A DNA stretch of 64,000 bases from Roseibium marinum. GTDB lineage: Bacteria; Pseudomonadota; Alphaproteobacteria; Rhizobiales; Stappiaceae. Position 1 is the first letter of the stretch, and every line of letters begins with the position of its first letter. The position numbers and the translations under genes are program-made. Location of the stretch: contig NZ_PPCN01000004.1 of assembly GCF_002906165.1 (NCBI RefSeq), positions 310,001-374,000 on the forward strand, in the 5' to 3' direction. Positions 55,041 to 61,555 of this stretch are shown piece after piece. Under the pieces are notes generated by a model that ran no database searches, had not been told where the DNA came from, and saw nothing but the letters and a program-made list of their open reading frames with translations.

Positions 55041-55628
55041 TCAGCGAAACTTGATGATGTAGTTGACGGCGACATTCTTCGGCCGTGTCTCGGGGGCGGT
55101 CCTTGCCGGAGAATCCGGTGAACCTGTCGGTTTGCTCGAAATAGACGTTCCCGCCGCACTGCCCTGCTGCGAGATGGCTGCCGGCTGGGTGATGTCATAC
55201 GAGTGCGTGTGATCCTGCAGAGCATCGCACTGGAGAGAGCCGACGACATTCGCCACGTTGTTCCCGGTCGGGTCGAGACGATGTCCCGCGTCCGGGTCCA
55301 TACCGGCTCCGGCATCGGCACCGCGCAGGAACAGGCCGCGGTAGTCCGGAAGGCGGAACTCCAGGTCCGCCCCGGAATTCTGCTTCCCGTAAAGCTCACC
55401 CAGGACAGCGTGGAGTTCCGGATAAGCGGCCGCATTAAGGTAACGACCGTCGCAAAGCATCCAGCCTTGCGATTCCACGTGACTTAGCGGCGAGTCGGCC
55501 AGCGTTCCTTGCGCCGCCCCCGTGCTGGCGCAGGGCGCGTTCGCCCAGGTCGTATTTGGAGACCCCGAGACCGGGTCGACCTGTCCTGCAAAAGGGCACA
55601 CGGTGCCAACGGGCGGTCCAGAAAACAT
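55041..55628 (-). CDS. Phage tail collar domain protein (microcystin-dependent-protein-like)
   Basis: The protein has 195 residues. A tail-collar domain (SQGWMLCDGRYLNAAAYPEL, then FRLPDYRGLFLRGADAG) is followed by a C-terminal tip typical of these proteins (TRPKNVAVNYIIKF). Such proteins occur in phage tail fibres and, outside prophages, as secreted or cell-surface proteins of unknown role. No other phage gene is near, so a prophage is unlikely. It lies between the RhiA-like and small exported Cys genes on the same strand. Confidence 0.88.
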   Translation of the reverse strand: MFSGPPVGTVCPFAGQVDPVSGSPNTTWANAPCASTGAAQGTLADSPLSHVESQGWMLCDGRYLNAAAYPELHAVLGELYGKQNSGADLEFRLPDYRGLFLRGADAGAGMDPDAGHRLDPTGNNVANVVGSLQCDALQDHTHSYDITQPAAISQQGSAAGTSISSKPTGSPDSPARTAPETRPKNVAVNYIIKFR

Positions 55629-55784
55629 GGTTCATCCCCTTTCAATGTTACGTGTTGAGGAAGGGACCGGAGGCATTGTCTCAGACGCGTATGCGCTGCC
55701 GGGAGGTGCAGCCATCGGCAAGGCGCGCTCCGATCCCACCGGCGCCGCGCGGTTGGCGCGGAGCCGGATCTGGGCGATGGCCGA

Positions 55785-56474
55785 TCAGGCCGGTGAAATG
55801 TCCCAGGTATTGTCAGCCTGGAGTACACAATTGAGATCGTAGACCGCGGGCGGGAACTTGGCTTCGGCGGTCTGGGCGATCGTATCGATATTCAGAACCG
55901 TGCCGATTTTCACGTTCGTTCCCGCGGCGAGCCAGTAGCTCGGGGTCGGCGTGAAAGTGTGCGTCAGATTGGTCCCGGCCTGAACACAGTAGGTACCGGT
56001 TCCCGACATGCCGATGCCGACGGAATACCGGTTGTTCGGAACGTCTGCGGCATCCTTGATGACCAGAGATCCGGTCGGAGGACCCTTGACCGGCGTGCTG
56101 AGTCCGGGCCCCGGTGTCAGCGAAAACTCGGTCGTGTTGTTTCCAGCGGGACTGCAGTCCACTTCGCCCGAAGCGTAGAAATCGACGCCCGGCATCAACT
56201 GGCCCGTATCGCTCCAGACGAAATTGTAGTCGATTTCCCAGGTGAACCTGATCCTGTTGCCGACCCGGATCTCATAAGGCGAACAGAACCAGGCCATCGA
56301 GAACACATCTGCAACCTGCTGCGGCATCTTCTGATAGACGTAAAAGGTCCAGGGCTGAGCGGCTTCGTTGATGAGCGTCATGGAATATTTGGTTCCCTGG
56401 GCTGCCACCGCTTCCTGAGATGCGAGCAGTTCATGGCTCAACGATTGCCTTGCATAACTGATTTCAAGTGTCAT
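55785..56474 (-). CDS. RhiA-like beta-sandwich protein (tentative)
   Basis: The protein has 229 residues with no signal peptide or membrane helix. Characteristic blocks are TLINEAAQPWTFYVYQKMP, FSMAWFCSPYEIRVGN, FTWEIDYNFVWSDTGQLMPG and YSVGIGMSGTGTYCVQA, ending VYDLNCVLQADNTWDIS. I recall this pattern from proteins annotated as RhiA (rhizosphere-induced) in rhizobia and from related uncharacterised proteins in Pseudomonas, Burkholderia and actinobacteria; the name is from memory. GAGGAAA precedes ATG 56474. A SARP-type direct repeat lies 90 bp upstream, facing it. Confidence 0.7.
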   Translation of the reverse strand: MTLEISYARQSLSHELLASQEAVAAQGTKYSMTLINEAAQPWTFYVYQKMPQQVADVFSMAWFCSPYEIRVGNRIRFTWEIDYNFVWSDTGQLMPGVDFYASGEVDCSPAGNNTTEFSLTPGPGLSTPVKGPPTGSLVIKDAADVPNNRYSVGIGMSGTGTYCVQAGTNLTHTFTPTPSYWLAAGTNVKIGTVLNIDTIAQTAEAKFPPAVYDLNCVLQADNTWDISPA

Positions 56475-56564
56475 TTGACTTTCCTCTCGTGAAGGTTCGA
56501 TCCCTCGGCCATCGGTGTGGCCTGTGGACCGCTTCAACGTAGTCGGGACCTTCAGATTTCAGTC

Positions 56565-56582
56565 AGTCAAAAATACGTAAAT
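56565..56582 (-). promoter_or_regulatory. SARP-type direct repeat upstream of the RhiA-like gene
   Basis: On the minus strand: ATTTACG-TATT-TTTGACT, the same heptamer/4-bp/heptamer layout as at 51908 and 56921. It ends 90 bp before ATG 56474 and points towards it. Confidence 0.75.
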
Positions 56583-56735
56583 TATTGATTTCATGCGATA
56601 ATTTTTTATCCAGATTTTTTACGGCCATCATTTATCCGTAAAATCCAGACATGTGACAGCAACCCGAAAAGCTGCGCGGGTTGTCGTCAGGTCCCGGGTT
56701 TCATTTCAAGAAGCAATCGGAGGATAAACAAAGCG

Positions 56736-56771
56736 GCGCCTTGCACGCGCCCGGGTACGCGTGCAAGGCGC
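56736..56771. terminator. Strong isolated stem-loop
   Basis: GCGCCTTGCACGCG pairs perfectly with CGCGTGCAAGGCGC (14 bp, 8-nt loop CCCGGGTA). It lies in the middle of a divergent region, not after any visible gene. It may be a boundary terminator, an sRNA 3' end, or the remnant of a lost gene. Confidence 0.5.
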
Positions 56772-56920
56772 GCTCCGGAACTATCTCCAATAAAGTATGC
56801 CATAGAATTACTGCATACATTATTTAAGAAGTATAATTTATGCATGACACGAGAGATGATTTAATAGTCTAGACGAATTGAATATTAGCAATGAAATACC
56901 ATCATCGGAGGATTGCTATT

Positions 56921-56938
56921 TTTTACGTATTTTTTACT
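56921..56938 (+). promoter_or_regulatory. SARP-type direct repeat upstream of the AidA-like pair
   Basis: TTTTACG-TATT-TTTTACT, the cleanest copy: the two heptamers differ only in the last base. It ends 106 bp before ATG 57045. Confidence 0.8.
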
Positions 56939-57044
56939 GACAGAAAACATTCGGCTCGCATACCCTGATGCCGCTGGAAGCCAGAGCCGAGAGCATCAAG
57001 ACCTGCAACCGTCGTTGCATAGAGCCAAATGGAAAGGAAGTCTT

Positions 57045-57455
57045 ATGGCCGTCATTCAACCGGGCATTTGCTCCTGCTTCATCCAGATCTGGGTGAATTC
57101 GAATGCACTTCTCAACAGCAAGGCCACGGGCATCTATCTCGTAGACAACACGCTTCACGACGGAGGATCGAACGAAGGCTCCGCAAATCTCCTTACCGTC
57201 GTAAACACAGGCACATATATCTGCTGGTCGCTGCTGAATATCGACCCGGTTTCCGGGATGCAACTGCGGATCCGGAGTTTCGGCGATGCCGGTATCTTCG
57301 GCGCCGGTGGAGCCCCGCAAATGGTCAATGCGACAACATGGACCGGACAGGCGCAGGCCGAGGGGACAGATCGTTACGCAATCAATTTCAGTGCGTTCAA
57401 CTCCTGCTCTACACCCATTTTGACCAGAGTTACCCCGAGCCTGAAAGCCGGCTGA
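57045..57455 (+). CDS. AidA/PixA (inclusion-body protein)-like, shorter member
   Basis: The protein has 136 residues with no signal peptide. Strand pattern and the late block TWTGQAQAEGTDRYAINFSAF resemble the AidA/PixA family (Pfam inclusion-body protein), in which W-x-x-Q/G-x-V-x-x-x-G-T-E/Q-x-Y-x-x-x-F is conserved. Family members include quorum-regulated AidA of Ralstonia/Burkholderia and PixA of Xenorhabdus inclusions. It lacks the usual C-terminal YFxWDP segment, so it is shorter. AAAGGAAG precedes ATG 57045. It lies 106 bp after a SARP-type site and is followed after about 36 bp by a longer paralogue. Confidence 0.68.
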   Translation: MAVIQPGICSCFIQIWVNSNALLNSKATGIYLVDNTLHDGGSNEGSANLLTVVNTGTYICWSLLNIDPVSGMQLRIRSFGDAGIFGAGGAPQMVNATTWTGQAQAEGTDRYAINFSAFNSCSTPILTRVTPSLKAG

Positions 57456-57491
57456 TCGGACGACATGTCCAATGCCCCCAAGGAACCCACA

Positions 57492-57986
57492 ATGACCACT
57501 CCCGAAATCGTGGCCGAAGTCTCACTTGTTCCATCGACAAAAATTCAACCGCAAACCAGCATCACTATTGCGGTGGACACTGCCTATGTCGCCGGGCAGC
57601 AGAGCGGTAATATCGTCCAGGGTATTTACATGATGGACAATCGTGTTGCCAACGGCACAACCGGCGAAGGGACACTTGAACTCAGCACCGTTTGCAACAT
57701 CGGAGACCTTGTCGGTTTCAACGCGGTCCCCATTAACGCACTGGGCTCTTCTGAAGACGAAGTGGAGATCACGGCAATCAATGTCTCTTACGGCAGCGTT
57801 TTCAGCGCTGCCGGCATGCCGCGCCCGCAACCGGCTCTTCCCGGAGAACCCGCCGGGGCCTACTGGATCGGCCAGGCATTCAACAAGGGAACGCAGACCT
57901 ATCAGATCCAGATCAAGGTGACCGTCGGCAAGCTCCAGCCGATTTCGTATTTCGTAAGCTGGAACCCGTTCATAACCTGCAAGTGA
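57492..57986 (+). CDS. AidA/PixA (inclusion-body protein)-like, longer member
   Basis: The protein has 164 residues with no signal peptide. N-terminal ITIAVDTAYVAG, middle CNIGDLVGFNAVPINALGS and C-terminal GAYWIGQAFNKGTQTYQIQI, then YFVSWNPFI, match AidA/PixA proteins (typically …YFQWDPxI). ATG 57492 has AAGGA 7 nt upstream; an in-frame ATG at 57465 (9 codons earlier) has a weaker site. It is a paralogue of the gene at 57045 and probably co-transcribed. The family forms inclusions or is produced under quorum control in other bacteria; the molecular role is unknown. Confidence 0.75.
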   Translation: MTTPEIVAEVSLVPSTKIQPQTSITIAVDTAYVAGQQSGNIVQGIYMMDNRVANGTTGEGTLELSTVCNIGDLVGFNAVPINALGSSEDEVEITAINVSYGSVFSAAGMPRPQPALPGEPAGAYWIGQAFNKGTQTYQIQIKVTVGKLQPISYFVSWNPFITCK

Positions 57987-58034
57987 TATTTCCCGGATGA
58001 CCTGTCCGTCTCGGCGCAGCGCCACCTGTTGTTT

Positions 58035-58898
58035 CTATTCGTACTGCAACAGCTTTTCATTGACGGCATCGACGGCGCGCAGCCGCTCTCTGCCCTCGCG
58101 GCCGCTGAGCAAGGTGGCACGCACGACGATCTGGTGGCAAAGCGCCAGCACGGCGGCATGATTGAACTGCGGACCTTCCGAATGGGTGCGGCAATGGAAA
58201 TGCCAGCGTGCGCTGGAATGGCGCGGCATGCTCTCGTCGGAGATCAGCGCAAGGTCACCGCCGGCTTCCGTCACCGCGTCCAGGAGGCGGCTGGTGCCCG
58301 CCATCCGGCGCCGGAGCACAATCGCGATCACCAGATCGCCCTTTTCGATCCGCGCCACATGCTCGCCGAGGGTCTCGCCGCCTTGCGGAAAGACCACCAC
58401 CTCGGGAACGATTTTGGTGAGCTGCCAATAGAGATACTGCGCGAAGGAATGACTTATGCGCTGCCCGGCGATCCAGACCTTGCGTGTCGAAATCACGGCC
58501 CGCGAGAGCGCGTCGAGATCGGCCGCGCTGAGCTTGCTGAAGGTCCAGTCGAGATTGTCCTTGTCCTCGCGCATGTCCATGGCGAGCGCGGCGGCGTTCG
58601 CTTCCGGCTCGGCGTGGGCGAAGAACAGCCGTGATCCGGTCTCGCGTTCGTCGCGCACGGCCTTCTTCGCCTTGTCGTAGCTTTCAAAACCGATGCGCCG
58701 TACAAAGCGTGACACCGTAGCCTTGGAAACCTCGCACAGCCGTGCCAGCTCCTGGGCGTCATAGCTGCCGAGCTCCCCCGGAAAGTCGAGAAGGAATTCG
58801 GCAAGGCGCCGCTCCGCCGGACTGAGCACCGGCAGAACGCGTTGCACCCTGCCCAGGAACGGCTCGTCATCACTGTGATTTTGAAACTCTGATTTCAT
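58035..58898 (-). CDS. MurR/RpiR-family transcriptional regulator
   Basis: The protein has 287 residues. The N-terminal RpiR helix-turn-helix (LARLCEVSKATVSRFVRRIG) precedes a sugar-isomerase (SIS) domain (KVWIAGQRISHSFAQYLYWQL; GDLVIAIVLRRR). These proteins sense phosphosugars or related small acids. ATG 58898 is preferred; an upstream GTG at 58976 has no ribosome site. An operator-like TGAAACTCTGATTTCAT lies over this start codon, and its twin sits upstream of the divergent tctC gene, suggesting control of both. Confidence 0.9.
   Translation of the reverse strand: MKSEFQNHSDDEPFLGRVQRVLPVLSPAERRLAEFLLDFPGELGSYDAQELARLCEVSKATVSRFVRRIGFESYDKAKKAVRDERETGSRLFFAHAEPEANAAALAMDMREDKDNLDWTFSKLSAADLDALSRAVISTRKVWIAGQRISHSFAQYLYWQLTKIVPEVVVFPQGGETLGEHVARIEKGDLVIAIVLRRRMAGTSRLLDAVTEAGGDLALISDESMPRHSSARWHFHCRTHSEGPQFNHAAVLALCHQIVVRATLLSGREGRERLRAVDAVNEKLLQYE
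58882..58898. promoter_or_regulatory. Putative RpiR operator 1 (overlaps its start codon)
   Basis: TGAAA-CTCTGA-TTTCA(T): inverted arms with a 6-bp spacer. It matches the site at 59101-59117 at 15 of 17 positions (TGAAACTSTRATTTCAT). Confidence 0.6.
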
Positions 58899-58913
58899 CT
58901 CTCCAATTAACGA

Positions 58914-58927
58914 TTTCACTGATGAAA
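58914..58927. promoter_or_regulatory. Putative RpiR operator 2
   Basis: TTTCA-CTGA-TGAAA: a perfect 14-bp dyad with the arms in the opposite order, just upstream of the preferred RpiR start. Confidence 0.5.
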
Positions 58928-59100
58928 TTGCAAGTCCTCTCCGATTATCGCTGCGGGAATTGGAATGTTCCCGCACCGCAATCCGCTGAACTCGACGATA
59001 AACACGGCATTTCCGGGACTTTTTCCGCCTAGGACTTCATCAGCCTGACCAAATATATTGCACTTGCCCGATTTGCCTGTTTTTCCGCTTGCGGCAAATA

Positions 59101-59117
59101 TGAAACTGTAATTTCAT
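59101..59117. promoter_or_regulatory. Putative RpiR operator 3, upstream of tctC
   Basis: TGAAA-CTGTAA-TTTCA(T), the twin of 58882-58898, 57 bp before tctC. A related GAAATTGAATTTC dyad follows at about 59124-59136. Confidence 0.6.
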
Positions 59118-59174
59118 TTTCTGGAAATTGAATTTCGTATTCGCCGTCCCGTATCCTTACCCAGGAGTTCCGCC

Positions 59175-60140
59175 ATGCCTGCTACTTCCAGATTGACGAT
59201 TGCCATCCTTGCCGCCGGCCTTGCCATGACCGGACCCGCGGCGTTTGCCGCTGATTATCCCGAACGTCCGGTGCGCATCCTCGTTTCGTTCCCGCCGGGT
59301 GGATCGAGCGATCTCGTCGCCCGTCTCCTGGCGGAAAAGCTGAGTGGCGAACTCGGCCAGCAGTTTGTCGTCGAGAACAAGCCGGGGGCCGCCGGCACGG
59401 TTGCCGCGACAGAGCTCAAGAATGCGGCCAATGACGGCTACACCTTGATGCTGTCCAACCTCACCCCGTTCAGCGTCGCGCCGACCCGGTTTCCCGACAC
59501 GCCTTATGACCCGGTCGAGGATTTCACCCATATCGCCTATATCGGCGCGGTTCACCTGGGCATGTTCGCGTCACCCGAACTCGGTACTCCCGACATGGCA
59601 GCCTTCACGGAAAAGGCCAAAGCCGAGCCGGGCGTGCTGGACTTCGGCTCCTCCGGGGTCGGTTCCTGGGGCCATGTCTTCGCCGTCGCTTTCGCCAACG
59701 AGGCCGGCGTCGAACTGTCCCACATACCCTACAAGGGCTCCGGGCCCATGCGTCTCGACTTCCGTGCCGGCGTGATCCCTGTGATATTCGACGCCGTGCC
59801 GCAGAACCTGCCCAATGTCGCGGAAGGCAATGCCATCCCGCTCGCCGTCAGCGCCACGGAACGCCTCGCGACGCTGCCCGACACACCCACCTTTGTCGAA
59901 CTCGGCTATGACATCGTCGCGGAAAACTGGCTGGGCATCTCGGCTCCCGCCGGCATCGACGCGAAGATAACCGGGACATTGCAGGAAGCCCTTGCAACCG
60001 CGCTGCAATCCGACGACGTCGTCAAACAGTTCGACACCTGGGGTATCGTCCGGTCGGACATGTCGAGTGAAGCCTTCGCCGATTATGTCGCGGCTTCTGC
60101 CGAAAGCTGGGCGCCGCTCGTCAAGCAGGCGAGTGAATGA
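59175..60140 (+). CDS. tctC: TctC-family periplasmic substrate-binding protein
   Basis: This is the receptor of a tripartite tricarboxylate-type transporter. It has 321 residues with a signal peptide (IAILAAGLAMTGPAAFA). ADYPERPVRILVSFPPGGSS is the family N-terminus, followed by VVENKPGAAGTVAA and IPYKGSGPMRLD. The ligand is a carboxylate of unknown identity. CAGGAG lies 7 nt before ATG 59175. It is the first gene of a four-gene unit (tctC, BMP-like, tctB, tctA) divergent from the RpiR regulator. Confidence 0.94.
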   Translation: MPATSRLTIAILAAGLAMTGPAAFAADYPERPVRILVSFPPGGSSDLVARLLAEKLSGELGQQFVVENKPGAAGTVAATELKNAANDGYTLMLSNLTPFSVAPTRFPDTPYDPVEDFTHIAYIGAVHLGMFASPELGTPDMAAFTEKAKAEPGVLDFGSSGVGSWGHVFAVAFANEAGVELSHIPYKGSGPMRLDFRAGVIPVIFDAVPQNLPNVAEGNAIPLAVSATERLATLPDTPTFVELGYDIVAENWLGISAPAGIDAKITGTLQEALATALQSDDVVKQFDTWGIVRSDMSSEAFADYVAASAESWAPLVKQASE

Positions 60141-61114
60141 TGCGTATCCGCCCGCTTTCCCCCTCCGGGAAAGATCTGCCGGAAATCGCCGTCGTTGTCG
60201 TCGGCGAGGCAAATGACGACGGCTTCAACGCCAGCGGTCTGGCGGGTGCGCGGGCGGCGAAAGACGCCGGCATTGCCAGGATCAGCATCATCGACGGCCT
60301 TGCCTATGATGCGCGCGCCATTACCGAAAGCCTTCTGGCCGCCATGGCGGATTTTGACGGGCTGGTGTTCATTGGCGGCCAGGGGGACAGTGTGATGCCG
60401 CACATCGCCCGCGCCTTTGGCCGCAAGCGGTTTGCGATCGTTCAGGGCGAGAGCCGTTTGGCGAACCTCGCATGCTACGATGTTGCCCAGGAGCAATCGG
60501 CGTTTCTCGCCGGTTGCCTCGCCGCCTGGATGACACGCACCGGCACGGTCGGCCATTTGTCCGGCCACCGCGTGCGGCCGGGACTGAAGGCACGCGCCGC
60601 CTTTGTAGAGGGCGTGCGCCACGCGGCCCCGGACGTTGCGGTCCTGACCTCGTTCTGCGGTTCTCAGGACGACAACCAGGTGACCCGCCAATGGGCGGAT
60701 GCGCAGATAGAAGCGGGAGCGGATATCATTTTCACGATGTTGAACGGCGCCCGCTCCGGAGCGATCGACGCCTGCCGCGCCGGGGAAGCCTGGCAGATCG
60801 GCAACGCGCTCGACTGGGTCGCGCTTCATCCGGACGTCTTCCTCGCCTCCGCGCTTGCCCGCATCGACCGGGGCGTCGAACGCGCGATTGCCGATGTCGC
60901 CGCAGGCAATATGCCTGTCGCCAGCGTCTCGCTTGGTCTGGCGGAGGGCGATTATGTCGGACTCAGTCTTGGCGGAGAAGTCCCCGATGACGTCGCAGAA
61001 CGTCTTCAGCCGGTCGTTCGGGCCCTCAAGGGCGGTGATCTTGCGCTTGGCGGTGACTTCGACGGTCCGGAGTTCGTTCCCGGTGTGGCAGCGGAGGCAA
61101 GGGAATGCTCCTGA
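60137..61114 (+). CDS. BMP-family (basic membrane protein/PnrA-like) protein without signal peptide
   Basis: The protein has 325 residues. The C-terminal two-thirds match PnrA/Med-type nucleoside-binding proteins (YDVAQEQSAFLAGCLAAWMT, then GLKARAAFVEGVRHAAPDV and QVTRQWADAQIEAGADIIFT). It has no signal peptide or lipobox, so it is probably cytoplasmic. It overlaps tctC by 4 bp and tctB by 10 bp, so it belongs firmly to the operon. It may be a ligand sensor, or an enzyme on a BMP/periplasmic-binding fold acting on the imported compound. The true ligand is unknown. Confidence 0.8.
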   Translation: MMRIRPLSPSGKDLPEIAVVVVGEANDDGFNASGLAGARAAKDAGIARISIIDGLAYDARAITESLLAAMADFDGLVFIGGQGDSVMPHIARAFGRKRFAIVQGESRLANLACYDVAQEQSAFLAGCLAAWMTRTGTVGHLSGHRVRPGLKARAAFVEGVRHAAPDVAVLTSFCGSQDDNQVTRQWADAQIEAGADIIFTMLNGARSGAIDACRAGEAWQIGNALDWVALHPDVFLASALARIDRGVERAIADVAAGNMPVASVSLGLAEGDYVGLSLGGEVPDDVAERLQPVVRALKGGDLALGGDFDGPEFVPGVAAEARECS

Positions 61115-61551
61115 AACGGCTCAAGGAACAGTTCGGAACGCTTTTGCTTCTGGCCATCGGGCTGTTCTTCGTGATCGGCGCACTGTCGTTCCTGGATCCC
61201 GGCACGCCGCGGCGCATGGGACCGGGCGCCTTCCCGATGATCGCCGGCCTCGTCCTTGTCGCCCTTGCCTGTATCGCGCTCGTCAGGGATCTGCGGCAAG
61301 CAGCCGATTATACGCCTGCCGACTGGCGGTCCGTCGGCGCTGTCGCCGTGGCCGTCGCGCTGTTTGCCATCGTCACGCCTTCCTTTGGCGTCCTGCCGGC
61401 GGCGGGCGCATGCGCGTTCGCGGCAAGCTTTGCCGTCGGCCGTCTGTCGCACCAGCGGCGGGCCGCGCTCGTGGCAGGCGCCATTGCAGGTGTCTGGCTG
61501 ATTTTCATTGTCGGGCTGAAACTGCCGCTCGAAGCGTTCAAGGGGTTCTGA
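61105..61551 (+). CDS. tctB: TctB-family small permease
   Basis: This is the 148-residue small membrane subunit of the tripartite tricarboxylate transporter. Four hydrophobic helices are visible (LLLLAIGLFFVIGALSF; MIAGLVLVALACIALV; AVAVAVALFAIV; GAIAGVWLIFIVGL), with the GxGxFPxxxG-like MGPGAFPMIAG typical of TctB. It starts inside the end of the BMP-like gene and is followed by tctA after 4 nt. Confidence 0.9.
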   Translation: MLLKRLKEQFGTLLLLAIGLFFVIGALSFLDPGTPRRMGPGAFPMIAGLVLVALACIALVRDLRQAADYTPADWRSVGAVAVAVALFAIVTPSFGVLPAAGACAFAASFAVGRLSHQRRAALVAGAIAGVWLIFIVGLKLPLEAFKGF

Positions 61552-61555
61552 TCCG

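Larger units (their letters stand above)
56475..57044. other. Divergent regulatory region between the RhiA-like and AidA-like genes
   Basis: 570 bp with no gene, AT-rich at both ends. It holds a minus-strand SARP-type repeat (56565-56582), a plus-strand one (56921-56938), a half-site-like TTTTACGG (minus, near 56636-56645), a small hairpin GCAACCCG/CGGGTTGT near 56660-56686, and a strong hairpin at 56736-56771. Confidence 0.6.

Noticed and set aside
55041-55628. Prophage call based on the tail-collar domain
   Set aside because: No other structural, lysis or integrase gene within the window, and the neighbours are non-phage.
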